From: Runella sp. MFBS21
Lineage (GTDB): Bacteria > Bacteroidota > Bacteroidia > Cytophagales > Spirosomataceae
DNA: 50,960 nt
Assembly (NCBI RefSeq): GCF_029433105.1
Contig: NZ_JARNTW010000031.1
Coordinates: 1 to 50,960, forward strand
Direction: 5' to 3'
Shown here: positions 37,139 through 46,300 of the stretch, one piece after another
How positions within the stretch are numbered: the first letter of the stretch is position 1
Layout: each line of letters starts with the position of its first letter
Notes under the pieces: model-generated
The model's input: the letters and a program-made list of their open reading frames with translations, nothing else
Told to the model about the DNA's origin: nothing
Database searches by the model: none
Made by a program: the position numbers and the translations under genes

Positions 37139-37537
37139 TTATTGTTTTTTTCTTAGTTCGACTGTGCCAAGATCCAAATATTGAATTACAATTTTGTCGC
37201 AACTATTTTCTTTGATTATATACTCCAACGACAACGCATTAAACCCTTTGCTTACCCGCAAAATAAGCCTATTGGCTTCTATCTTCCAAGTTCTGTCGGT
37301 CAGCACGATGTCATTGATTTCGCCACCCAACAATAGCTCCTCGGGGTCAGCATAAGTACCGTCTTCATTAAAAGTTACATCAAAAGGGTCAGAGGTTAAA
37401 TCATCGACTTTGGCAATGCCAGACCAAGCACCCAAAATATTTTTTTCGACGGCAGGAGGAATGCATTCTTCTTCTTTGTCTTTGTTGCAAGCAACCAACG
37501 CAAATACTAGAAATAAAAAAAGGAGACTTTTTTTCAT
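37139..37537 (-). CDS. Predicted lipoprotein, lipocalin-like
   Basis: This is a 132-residue protein. The start at 37537 (MKKSLLFLFLVFALVAC) gives a lipoprotein signal with lipidated Cys17; the upstream ATG at 37576 is rejected. The mature domain resembles the small lipocalin-like lipoproteins of Bacteroidota: ILGAWSGIAKVDDLTSDPFD, VTFNEDGTYADPEELLLGG, RTWKIEANRLILRVS and a C-terminal strand IVIQYLDLGTVELRKK. Two cysteines (EEECIPP and ENSCDKI) may form a disulfide. Ligand unknown. Confidence 0.8.
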   Translation of the reverse strand: MKKSLLFLFLVFALVACNKDKEEECIPPAVEKNILGAWSGIAKVDDLTSDPFDVTFNEDGTYADPEELLLGGEINDIVLTDRTWKIEANRLILRVSKGFNALSLEYIIKENSCDKIVIQYLDLGTVELRKKQ

Positions 37538-37669
37538 AAAAATAAATAAATGGTGATTAAAGAAATGTGGGTTCAAAACTAAACATTTAGCTGAACAATT
37601 ACTAGAGACAATTGCCTTTCAATCGCTCTATCAATATAAAATAGCACCCCAAAAAGCTGATAATAAGCA

Positions 37670-38029
37670 CTATCGTCTATCATCTTTTACAATCAAAAAT
37701 AAATCATTTTCGAGCGATAAATAGCCGTATTCGTACACAAAAAAGTAAGTAGCTCCTTTTTGGGTGGTGCGGGTACTGGTAAAATAAGTAAAATCAAAAC
37801 CCTCTCTCTGAAGGGTATTTTTGGAAACTTTCGCTTTATCCTCTGGGCAAATCTCTTCCAAAATCCGTCGATTTTTGCGCAATTTGTTATTGACATTTCT
37901 GACAAAATTGTTGGAATCCGAATTAAGCTTGTTGTTGTAGGCATTGCGACACAAATCCGAACAAAACTTTTTATCTGCTCGTCCAATAATCTTCTCACCG
38001 CATTCTAAACATTCTTTCACTGCTGCCAT
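37670..38029 (-). CDS. Small protein with an N-terminal treble-clef-like zinc ribbon
   Basis: This is a 119-residue protein. From the start at 38029 (MAAVKECLECGEKIIGRADK) it has a Cys4 zinc site, CLECGEKIIG followed by KFCSDLCRNAYNN, near residues 7-30. A basic helical region (NNFVRNVNNKLRKNRRILEE) follows. The C-terminal half (FDFTYFTSTRTTQKGATYFF, VYEYGYLSLENDLFLIVK) is predicted to be beta-rich. The architecture suggests nucleic acid binding or a structural role (inference). It is divergent from ssb, sharing a 191-bp promoter region. Confidence 0.8.
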   Translation of the reverse strand: MAAVKECLECGEKIIGRADKKFCSDLCRNAYNNKLNSDSNNFVRNVNNKLRKNRRILEEICPEDKAKVSKNTLQREGFDFTYFTSTRTTQKGATYFFVYEYGYLSLENDLFLIVKDDRR

Positions 38030-38220
38030 TGGTAGGATCAATGTATTGTTTTACACTGCAATATATAAAAAACATTATCCGATTACAAACGTTTACAAAT
38101 AATTTTATCCATATAGAAACGAATACCAACCGAATCGAGCGACTCAGATGCTGCACCTTTGTATCGCCGATTCAGCAAGACGGCCGAAACAAATATCAAA
38201 CACATAAATTTTTAAGGAAC

Positions 38221-38547
38221 ATGAACAAGGTAACATTGATTGGCAACGTAGGCAAAGACGCTCAAGTACGTAATTTTGATAATGGCAAATTGGCCTCATT
38301 TACGCTCGTGACCAAAGAAACCTACACCAACAAAAACAATGAAGAAATCACTAGCACTACATGGCACAATGTAGTGGCATTTGGGAAAGTAGCGGAAGTG
38401 TGTAAACGTCTCGCGTTTAAAGGAAAAGCGGTTTCGGTAGAAGGCAAGCTCAATTATCGTTCTTACAAAAACAAAGACAACAAAACAGTATACGTTACCG
38501 AAATACAGGTCTATAGAATCGAACCTGTCAATACAGTCGAACACTAA
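38221..38547 (+). CDS. ssb: Short single-stranded DNA-binding protein
   Basis: This 108-residue protein consists of one OB-fold. It starts MNKVTLIGNVGKDAQVRNFD at 38221, which matches the SSB N-terminus; an in-frame ATG far upstream at 38029 is rejected. Typical SSB features are LASFTLVTKETYTN, TTWHNVVAFGKVAEVCKRLA, VSVEGKLNYRSYKNKDNK and VTEIQVYRIE. The protein ends EPVNTVEH, without the acidic C-terminal DDDIPF-type tip that recruits partner proteins. It is therefore either an accessory SSB or a lineage-specific short form; a second full-length SSB may exist elsewhere. Confidence 0.92.
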   Translation: MNKVTLIGNVGKDAQVRNFDNGKLASFTLVTKETYTNKNNEEITSTTWHNVVAFGKVAEVCKRLAFKGKAVSVEGKLNYRSYKNKDNKTVYVTEIQVYRIEPVNTVEH

Positions 38548-38690
38548 GCCTCTCCACGCTATTTGTCTTTCTATTAACAGCTCAAAAGTAATCTATTAAC
38601 AGCCCTTTTTTGTTTCAAATGCCCCGTAAATGCGTTGGTAGCGGGGGCTAGTCTCCCCTCCAACGTTTACGTTTAGGCCAAGTAGGTAGC

Positions 38691-38727
38691 ATAACGCTGG
38701 TAAGGTTCAAAACCTTACCAGCGTTAT
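38691..38727. repeat. Long hairpin, REP-like or terminator-like element
   Basis: Arms of 17 bp, ATAACGCTGGTAAGGTT (38691-38707) and its complement (38711-38727), are separated by 3 bases. There is no adjacent T run, so it is not a classic terminator. It lies alone in a 295-bp gap between ssb and the TIM-barrel gene, where nothing else is seen. Its sequence is unrelated to the GTAG palindromes at 49.7-50.8 kb. Confidence 0.7.
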
Positions 38728-38842
38728 CAATTGGTATTTTATTTTTTCTTATCAAATCTTCATCAAAACAAAATATATTATTGCTTTGCAGTAGAGACCT
38801 TGCCAAGTAAGGCTTTGTAACAAAAACAAACCATTTTAACGA

Positions 38843-39751
38843 ATGACTTCTTTTGAAACTCACAACTCTCGAAGAAATTTTATAAAAACCCTAACGGGAA
38901 CTATTGCTAGTGTAGCAGCTACCAACGTATGGGCTCAATCAGAATCTCTATTCGAAAACCGCAAGGGGCTATTGCTTCCGCTCGGGATTTGTACTTCTTA
39001 CGATAAAGCTGATTTTCTTAAAGGTCTGGGGTATTCATTTATTGAAGAAAATGTAGGTCGTTTTTTGATTCCAGAAGCAGGTGATGCTCAATACAAAAAA
39101 AACCTAGAATCACTCAAGGCACACCAATTTCCGGTGCGTTCATATGTAAGTTTTTTTCCAGGTAGTCTCAAATCGGTCGGTAACGACACCCACCACGATG
39201 CCATTCTCCAACGTGCCGATTTGGCTCTTAAAAGAGCCAAAGAATGCGGTTCGTCACATATTGTATTTGGCAGTGGCGGCTCACGTGCCATTCCAGATGG
39301 CTTTGATCGTCAGAGAGCCAAAGAGCAGCATATTGAGTTAAGCAAAAAAATGGCGCTTTTGGCCGAAAAACACGGTGTCACACTGGCAATAGAGCCGCTC
39401 AATCGAAGCGAGACCAATTTTATCAATAGCCTGAGCGAAGGCGTCGAAATCATTGAAGCCGTCAATCATCCTCGTTTTAGATTGCTCTGCGACATTTATC
39501 ACATGATGAAAGACAACGAAGGTCCCGAAGAAATTGTAAAATACGGCAAATACATCACTCACTGCCATATTGCCGAAAAGCAAGGCCGTACCGCACCTGG
39601 TGCGCAAGGCGACGATTTTACGGCTTATTTCAAAGCCCTCAAAAAGATAAAATACAAAGGCGGACTATCAATTGAATGCCGTTGGAAAGATTTTGACAAT
39701 GAAGCCAAAAAAGCCGTAGAAGTACTAAAAACACAACTGGCTTCGGTCTAG
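38843..39751 (+). CDS. Exported sugar phosphate isomerase/epimerase-like TIM barrel (second copy type)
   Basis: This is a 302-residue xylose isomerase-like TIM barrel protein. It has a twin-arginine-like signal (NSRRNFIKTLTGTIASVAAT, residues 8-27). Putative metal ligands are in VTLAIEPLNRSETNF (Glu), RLLCDIYHMMKDN (Asp, His), ITHCHIAEKQG (His) and GGLSIECRWKD (Glu), the pattern of the D-tagatose 3-epimerase / hydroxypyruvate isomerase branch. It is only distantly similar to the protein at 15696. Substrate is unknown. The gene stands alone, ended by a terminator. Confidence 0.87.
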   Translation: MTSFETHNSRRNFIKTLTGTIASVAATNVWAQSESLFENRKGLLLPLGICTSYDKADFLKGLGYSFIEENVGRFLIPEAGDAQYKKNLESLKAHQFPVRSYVSFFPGSLKSVGNDTHHDAILQRADLALKRAKECGSSHIVFGSGGSRAIPDGFDRQRAKEQHIELSKKMALLAEKHGVTLAIEPLNRSETNFINSLSEGVEIIEAVNHPRFRLLCDIYHMMKDNEGPEEIVKYGKYITHCHIAEKQGRTAPGAQGDDFTAYFKALKKIKYKGGLSIECRWKDFDNEAKKAVEVLKTQLASV

Positions 39752-39769
39752 TTTTTTATAAAAAAAATG

Positions 39770-39822
39770 GTCCGTTTATCTGTTTACAATAGCTATTGTT
39801 TCGCAGATAGACGGACTTTCTT
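39770..39822. terminator. Terminator between convergent genes
   Basis: GTCCGTTTATCTG (39770-39782) pairs with CAGATAGACGGAC (39804-39816) with one G-U pair; the loop holds a second small palindrome (ACAATAGCTATTGT). A T-rich tract follows on the plus strand and an A-run precedes it. Confidence 0.8.
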
Positions 39823-39845
39823 TTTTAAAAGCTATAGCGTACTCT

Positions 39846-40931
39846 CTATTTTCGAGCGTTGATTTTGGCTAACTCAGCTTTTAACTCTTGTGCTTCGGGG
39901 CTATTGGCAGCCGTCAAGGTAAGGGCTTTGTTGACCCATTTTCTAGCTGTCGGTACAAAACTCGCATCCGAAGCGCGATTGTTAAAAAGCTTGATGATGT
40001 ACATGTAATCAGGCAATTGTGCTTTGGCATTGTTGAGATAGTCTTCTGCACGTGCCGTAGCCTGAGGGGTTTGGCGTTTGGCAAAATAATAATTCACTTC
40101 AGGCAACAAGGTACGGGCATTGGCAGCCGATGGCTCAATGCCGATTTTGACCAAATACTGGCGCATTTGCTGAATCTTAGCCGCGTCGTATTTGGCTCCT
40201 CTCCCACTATACAACGACCCCATGATGAGATTTTCGGCCACGAGCTTCACTTCTTTGGCGCCATATTTAGCTTTGTATGCTCCCATGTTGTTGATAAGGT
40301 ATTTTGACATCGGGTTTTCGACATCCATAACTAGCTTCGATATCGCCAACCAATTGTTTTTGTCTGCGTACTGAGCGGGTGTCTTTCGGCGAGCATATTC
40401 TTCCATGATTTTGATATTGAGCGTAGTATCACATACCACTCTGCAATACATGGCCATGTCGATCAAAAAATTATCGCTTCGCTCACCTGATGCATAACGA
40501 CTCCGAAAAGTAGCCGCTCGCACTGAAGGATTGAGCGCATTTTGGGCATGTTTGATAGTTTCGGCGGCGGTAGGGTTGCTCATCGCAAAGTGAAGTAAGT
40601 TTTCGTTGCCATCAAAAAACAAAAACAAAGGCAGCGAAGGCGCATACAAACGCTTAGGAGTCAAGAAGTTGCGTACATCAGGACTTGTTACTTCCAATTT
40701 ATAAGAAATAAAATTTTTATTGTAAAAATCAGCGACGGCCTTTTCTTTGAAAATAGGCTCAAAAGCCGCGCAATGCTCGCAAGTTTTAGAATATACCTCC
40801 ACAAAAACCAATTTCCCCTGTGCTCGCGCCATGTTAAATGCTTGACGAATGTCGTTGGTAAAGAAATTGATTTGTTGGGCGGAAACAGAAAGCTGGAAAA
40901 GCAAGCAACTTAATAAAAGAAGTTTTTTCAC
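39846..40931 (-). CDS. Exported thioredoxin-fold protein with CEHC active site
   Basis: This is a 361-residue periplasmic protein with a signal peptide (MKKLLLLSCLLFQLSVSAQQ). The thioredoxin-like domain (about residues 25-130) has the redox motif Cys51-Glu-His-Cys54 (VEVYSKTCEHCAAF) and the cis-proline segment LYAPSLPLFLFFDG. Residues about 140-361 are helical, with repeats resembling TPR or DUF-type scaffolds (MAMYCRVVCDTTLNIKIMEE, LPEVNYYFAKRQTPQATARA). It may act as a thiol-disulfide exchange protein or a holdase at the envelope (inference). It is separated from the gene at 41122 by an interspersed inverted repeat. Confidence 0.85.
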   Translation of the reverse strand: MKKLLLLSCLLFQLSVSAQQINFFTNDIRQAFNMARAQGKLVFVEVYSKTCEHCAAFEPIFKEKAVADFYNKNFISYKLEVTSPDVRNFLTPKRLYAPSLPLFLFFDGNENLLHFAMSNPTAAETIKHAQNALNPSVRAATFRSRYASGERSDNFLIDMAMYCRVVCDTTLNIKIMEEYARRKTPAQYADKNNWLAISKLVMDVENPMSKYLINNMGAYKAKYGAKEVKLVAENLIMGSLYSGRGAKYDAAKIQQMRQYLVKIGIEPSAANARTLLPEVNYYFAKRQTPQATARAEDYLNNAKAQLPDYMYIIKLFNNRASDASFVPTARKWVNKALTLTAANSPEAQELKAELAKINARK

Positions 40932-41010
40932 GATTAGTACAGATTATAGACTTTCTAAAGCTTAGAAAGCTTCGTTTTGAAATTGATTTAACCACTTTAC
41001 CGAAAAACAA

Positions 41011-41089
41011 TTCCCGCAGTTTGCGGAGTTTGACAAATTTCGCTGATAGTATCAACAAAATTTACGCCAATCTGCAAAATCTGCGGGAA
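41011..41089. repeat. Interspersed inverted-repeat element (CCCGCAG type)
   Basis: The arms start TTCCCGCAG (41011-41019) and end CTGCGGGAA (41081-41089). They extend imperfectly through TTTGCGGAG on the left and the complement of TTTTGCAGATT on the right, giving about 21-bp imperfect arms around a central AT-rich stretch. The layout looks like a small palindromic repeat or MITE-like element in an intergenic gap. It contains no coding frame. Confidence 0.55.
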
Positions 41090-41121
41090 AAAGTAATTCG
41101 TAATTTTGGAAAGAATACCTT

Positions 41122-41835
41122 TTAGTTTTTGGGCTGCACAAAAATACTCTCATCCACGGTTGGATTCACTTCGAGTTTTTTGGTATTGACTACTACTGCC
41201 CCTTGAGGAGAGTTCACTTCCATCAAAAACGGAAACGCAATTCCATCAATCACCCGATAATCCGACATCTTGGTTTGAGCACTAAACGCCTGCCCATTCA
41301 CTTCGCCCGACATATCCATTCTGATAGGATAGAAATTTTTAGCGCTAATGAAGTAAGTCGATACCCCTCCTTCTTTGGTCGTCATTTTGATTTTATAGGC
41401 ATCGTTGCCGTCTACGGCCTCTTTCCCGAGCAATTCTACGGTAGCTCCGGCTGCTTTGTAGTTGGCCATACCCGAAAGATCCATTTGGCTCATCGAGTTT
41501 TTGAGTTGGTCGTCGGGCATCGGAATAGGCGTGGTTGAGCCAGTCATGGGATTAACCATCCAGCCTTTATTTCCGTCAACTCCTACCACTATTTTTTGGC
41601 CCATTACCTCGGTTTCGTTACGCATTCCTCTGTTATGAACAATCACCGACGTAGAGGGTATCTCCATACCCATTACACTGATTACGTTTTCCATACGCAT
41701 CGATTTGAGGGCGTTTAGTTTTGCCGCTCCTCCCCGTGCTTCTATCGACTTGGCGATAATTTCCTCAGCGGTTTGGGCGGTAGCAGCCGTGATAGTACCC
41801 AGCACTATTACGAGCGAAAGAGCAATTTTTTTCAT
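41122..41835 (-). CDS. LolA-like exported outer-membrane-lipoprotein-sorting domain protein
   Basis: This is a 237-residue protein. From the start at 41835 (MKKIALSLVIVLGTITAATA) there is a signal peptide cleaved after TAQ. The mature region begins TAEEIIAKSIEARGGAAKLN and carries the half-barrel beta strands of the LolA/LppX-like superfamily (SMRMENVISVMGMEIPSTSV, GWMVNPMTGSTTPIPMPDDQ, FYPIRMDMSGEVNGQAFSAQ). Such proteins bind lipid or lipoprotein acyl chains in the periplasm. It is not the canonical LolA of the Lol pathway by motif alone. It lies 57 bp downstream of trpA on the same strand. Confidence 0.8.
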   Translation of the reverse strand: MKKIALSLVIVLGTITAATAQTAEEIIAKSIEARGGAAKLNALKSMRMENVISVMGMEIPSTSVIVHNRGMRNETEVMGQKIVVGVDGNKGWMVNPMTGSTTPIPMPDDQLKNSMSQMDLSGMANYKAAGATVELLGKEAVDGNDAYKIKMTTKEGGVSTYFISAKNFYPIRMDMSGEVNGQAFSAQTKMSDYRVIDGIAFPFLMEVNSPQGAVVVNTKKLEVNPTVDESIFVQPKN

Positions 41836-41892
41836 GTTTTCAAGCATCATTATTTTTTTAATTATTGTCGAAAGGTAAGACGAAAAAAGGAT

Positions 41893-42669
41893 TTATTTAC
41901 CTTTTACGCTCATTACGTAAGATGCAATTCCGTTTTCCAAATCTTCACTTTCTTGAAGCACTCTGATAAAAGCACTACCGATGATAGCCCCACTGGCATG
42001 TTGGCAGGCTTTGGTAAAAGTTTCATGGTCTTTGATTCCAAACCCAATCAAGCGGGGATTGCGAAGCTGCATGGCATTGACCCGTTCAAAATACGCTTCC
42101 ATGTCATGACTTACGCCTGACTGAGAGCCTGTCACACTTGCCGACGATACCATATAGATAAACCCTTCGCTGTTGTCATCAATCTGCCGAATGCGTTGTT
42201 CGGATGTTTGTGGCGTAATCAAGAAAATATTGAGAATACCGTATTTATCAAAAATGGGTTTGTACTCCTGCATATACTCATCCATGGGCATGTCTGGCAA
42301 GATAAGACCATCGACACCCACTTCGGCACAATGTTGACAGAAATTTTCGACCCCAAACTGAAGCACAGGATTGACGTATCCCATAAGCAATATCGGCAGC
42401 GATATTTCGTCACGCATCCCCTTCAATTGGGCAAACAGCTCTTTCACACTCATTCCATTTTCGAGGGCTTTTTGATTGCTCAATTGGATAGTTTCGCCAT
42501 CAGCCACGGGATCAGAGTAAGGCATGCCGATTTCGACCAAATCAGCCCCTGATGCTTGTAAAGCTTTCAAGATGCGACGTGTATCGGTAAGTTGTGGAAA
42601 ACCAGCGGTAAAGTATACGTTAAGGTTGTGAGTAGCTTGACGTTGGAAAAGTTGGACGATTCGATTCAT
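41893..42669 (-). CDS. trpA: Tryptophan synthase alpha chain
   Basis: This 258-residue TIM-barrel enzyme cleaves indole-3-glycerol phosphate to indole and glyceraldehyde 3-phosphate, passing indole to TrpB. The catalytic residues are Glu46 in GADLVEIGMPYSDP and Asp57 in SDPVADGET. The phosphate-binding parts include YMVSSASVTGSQSG and GFGIKDHETFTKA. No other trp gene is in the window, so it is separated from trpB here or the operon is split. The gene is complete and typical in length. Confidence 0.97.
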   Translation of the reverse strand: MNRIVQLFQRQATHNLNVYFTAGFPQLTDTRRILKALQASGADLVEIGMPYSDPVADGETIQLSNQKALENGMSVKELFAQLKGMRDEISLPILLMGYVNPVLQFGVENFCQHCAEVGVDGLILPDMPMDEYMQEYKPIFDKYGILNIFLITPQTSEQRIRQIDDNSEGFIYMVSSASVTGSQSGVSHDMEAYFERVNAMQLRNPRLIGFGIKDHETFTKACQHASGAIIGSAFIRVLQESEDLENGIASYVMSVKGK

Positions 42670-42808
42670 GAAATCCTGAAAAAATGATTAGTACTTGATT
42701 AGGGAAAAATGACAGCAGTCTTTACCAAAAAACCACGGCAAAAGTAGTTTTTTCGATAACGACAACCAAAGAAACAAACGGACTTTGACTAGGATAAAGC
42801 TAAAAACG

Positions 42809-43294
42809 TCAGAGACGCCATCGAAAGGATTTGTCGTCGATAGCACGCATCGTACACAGTACTCCGTTGAGGTGGTCGTACTCATGTTGAAGCAATTCGG
42901 CAAGGCTATCGTGCATAGTCCAGCTTTGGGGCTGCCAGTGATGGTCAAGATAGTGAACCGTAATCGATTGGTACCTTTTGACTTTCACCAACAAATTGGG
43001 GAAACTCATACAATCGTCCCAAAGCTCAAAAAGTTCGTCACTTAGGTCAGTGAGGGTAGGATTGATAAAGACCACAGGCTGGTCAATATTCATATAAATG
43101 AGCCGTTTCATAATACCAAGCTGAGGCGCGGCGATAGCTCTTCCAAAGCCATGTTTAGCGCGTACCTCTTGCATCACATTGTGGAGATCTGCGACCCAAT
43201 CGCCCACCAAGTGTTTTTCGGTAGGCAAGATAGGCTCACAGTTTTGGTACAAACGTGGGTCGCCCAACAGTAACAAATCGGCTAAAGTTTTCAT
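42809..43294 (-). CDS. def: Peptide deformylase with divergent motifs
   Basis: This 161-residue metalloenzyme removes the formyl group from new N-terminal methionines. From the start at 43294 (MKTLADLLLLGDPRLYQNCE) the three motifs are recognisable but altered. Motif 1 GxGxAAxQ is GFGRAIAAPQLG with Gln58. Motif 2 EGCLS is DDCMSF with the ligand Cys95. Motif 3 is QHEYDHLNG with His137, Glu138 and His141. Metal ligands are all kept, so activity is plausible, but it may be a second, specialised deformylase. Its start is 68 bp from the distal end of the CRISPR array on the same strand, with no terminator seen between them. Confidence 0.88.
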   Translation of the reverse strand: MKTLADLLLLGDPRLYQNCEPILPTEKHLVGDWVADLHNVMQEVRAKHGFGRAIAAPQLGIMKRLIYMNIDQPVVFINPTLTDLSDELFELWDDCMSFPNLLVKVKRYQSITVHYLDHHWQPQSWTMHDSLAELLQHEYDHLNGVLCTMRAIDDKSFRWRL

Positions 43295-43362
43295 GCAAAG
43301 AGATTGGGGGTTTCTTGGGTAACTCTTTTTTGTTCTCACAAATTCACCCCGCAATCAAAATC

Positions 43363-46300
43363 TTTCAATTTCTATAATGGTACGATTAAAAGACTATATA
43401 GACAGTGGCATTAGCAGTTGGTTTACGAAGTTTCAATTCCTAAATGGTACAATTAAAAGTATTCAATATCTATAAACTTATCCCTAATATACTTCAGTTT
43501 CAATTCCTAAATGGTACAATTAAAAGTTCGGCTGCTTCTGAGAAGGTAATTCTGATTGAAATTTTTCAATTCCTAAATGGTACAATTAAAAGAAGAAACC
43601 TATTAGTATTACTACCAAGGTTACTTGTGTTTTTCAATTCCTAAATGGTACAATTAAAAGATTATTGATAGCTGCGGATAACTTCATTTTCGTAGTTTTT
43701 CAATTCCTAAATGGTACAATTAAAAGTGTTAAACATACCTTTCGTTTACCTGTAAGTCAAATTTTTCAATTCCTAAATGGTACAATTAAAAGTAGAGGTT
43801 CCCAACGACCTAAACGAAACTATAACATTTTCAATTCCTAAATGGTACAATTAAAAGAAACTTTTGAGCTAATTCGTCTTTACTCATTTCACTTTTTCAA
43901 TTCCTAAATGGTACAATTAAAAGTTCTTAAATACAAAGGATGTTTAGGGAACCCATCTTTTTTCAATTCCTAAATGGTACAATTAAAAGGCGTGAAAGAT
44001 TGTCATTTGTTTCAGATGTTTTAGATTTTCAATTCCTAAATGGTACAATTAAAAGCCGCAAAAACAAAGGTAGATACCGATTTCAATACGATTTCAATTC
44101 CTAAATGGTACAATTAAAAGGAGGTGGGGGTGGAGGAGAGGTTCCTATTTCAAATATTTCAATTCCTAAATGGTACAATTAAAAGTAAAACAACTTCCGT
44201 CATCTCCTACATTGTACCCGTATTTCAATTCCTAAATGGTACAATTAAAAGAGGCGAAAATAGAAGAAAGTAAGCTAAATGATTTGTAATTTCAATTCCT
44301 AAATGGTACAATTAAAAGAAAAAAACATTTGGCTTATATAAAGAAGCCGATTTATTTCAATTCCTAAATGGTACAATTAAAAGGCCTGGTTATGTGACGC
44401 TCTACGCCAGTGGCGGGCTGATTTCAATTCCTAAATGGTACAATTAAAAGCTTCCTTCTAATCTACTGCCATCTTTACCATCTGCATTTCAATTCCTAAA
44501 TGGTACAATTAAAAGTTCAAATTCATTTAGATATGAAAAACACTTATTTTTATTTCAATTCCTAAATGGTACAATTAAAAGGCTATTCTGACGTTGAAAA
44601 CTTTCCAGATTTTGATTATTTCAATTCCTAAATGGTACAATTAAAAGTTTTGCTTTTGGGTTCCTTCTTCTCTTTTTCGGCATCATTTCAATTCCTAAAT
44701 GGTACAATTAAAAGTTTTTTTGCAAAGTTTCTAATGACCTAAAAATTGTTATTTCAATTCCTAAATGGTACAATTAAAAGTTTTGTGCGGAGTGTCACAT
44801 TTTGCTAGAAACACATATTTCAATTCCTAAATGGTACAATTAAAAGTAGATCCATTTTGAGGATGAAGTTTTCGTTAAAAAAATTTCAATTCCTAAATGG
44901 TACAATTAAAAGAATCTCATGGCCGGGTAAGGCCATTGTATTCACAATATTTCAATTCCTAAATGGTACAATTAAAAGTCCCCCCTAGTTGCGCCGCCCC
45001 CCCCTCCTTATTTCATTTCAATTCCTAAATGGTACAATTAAAAGAAAAAACCTTGATTGATTGGATGTGATTGTATGTTTCATTTCAATTCCTAAATGGT
45101 ACAATTAAAAGGAGGAAATGTAAGAGATGCCAAATTGAACCGTTCAGATTTCAATTCCTAAATGGTACAATTAAAAGATTTTTGACATTGTTGTCTTCAC
45201 TAGCAGGAGCATATTTCAATTCCTAAATGGTACAATTAAAAGAGTATGTTTTTTGATTTCATCGTGGATGTTATTTTGATTTCAATTCCTAAATGGTACA
45301 ATTAAAAGTCAATCCAGATAAATACCTGATGCTCGTAGTTGCCATATTTCAATTCCTAAATGGTACAATTAAAAGTCGAAATACCTTTTCGGTAGGCCTT
45401 GACTTGTATTTATTTCAATTCCTAAATGGTACAATTAAAAGCTTTGGCGCGTTTAAATATCCGAACATATCTGTATATTTCAATTCCTAAATGGTACAAT
45501 TAAAAGCCATCTCAATAGCCCTTTGCAGGTCGTCTAATAACTATTTCAATTCCTAAATGGTACAATTAAAAGCTGTATTATACCTTTGTATCAGTAAACA
45601 AAAGGATAATTTCAATTCCTAAATGGTACAATTAAAAGTGTTTCCATAGCGGGCATTGGCACGCTGGTACATTTATTTCAATTCCTAAATGGTACAATTA
45701 AAAGGGCGTCACTTTCGCGCCGGCGTCAGCCTTCAGAAGCATTTCAATTCCTAAATGGTACAATTAAAAGTCCCATGTTTCTAGGTTGACTTGCCAGTCG
45801 CCGTTTATTTCAATTCCTAAATGGTACAATTAAAAGAATCCGCATCGACGGAGATAGCATGGAGCCGCGTCATTTCAATTCCTAAATGGTACAATTAAAA
45901 GAAAATTGTTACTTTCATGGTAGTCGGGTATTTGGAATTTCAATTCCTAAATGGTACAATTAAAAGATCACTATCGGCGGCGTCAACCCCGATAAATGTT
46001 TCGATTTCAATTCCTAAATGGTACAATTAAAAGCCCCTCCGACACCGTCTTCATCGATAACTATATTTTATTTCAATTCCTAAATGGTACAATTAAAAGT
46101 GAAAGATGCGAAAAATTAAGAGTTTTCGACCCTTATTTCAATTCCTAAATGGTACAATTAAAAGGCGATTATTTCCGTGCCGTCTGCCGCTATAAATGTT
46201 TATTTCAATTCCTAAATGGTACAATTAAAAGTAGTAATAATGGCAAAAATGGGCTGCTTCGAATGCACATTTCAATTCCTAAATGGTACAATTAAAAGAA

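Noticed and set aside
43363-43431. Leader placed at the left end of the array because the plus-strand repeat ends ATTAAAAG
   Set aside because: The decayed repeat is at the left, cas2 and the structured AT-rich leader are at the right, and the minus-strand repeat end GGAATTGAAA fits known I-B handles.
43444-45490. Short frames inside the CRISPR array
   Set aside because: They are made of repeat and spacer sequence and have no conserved protein features.
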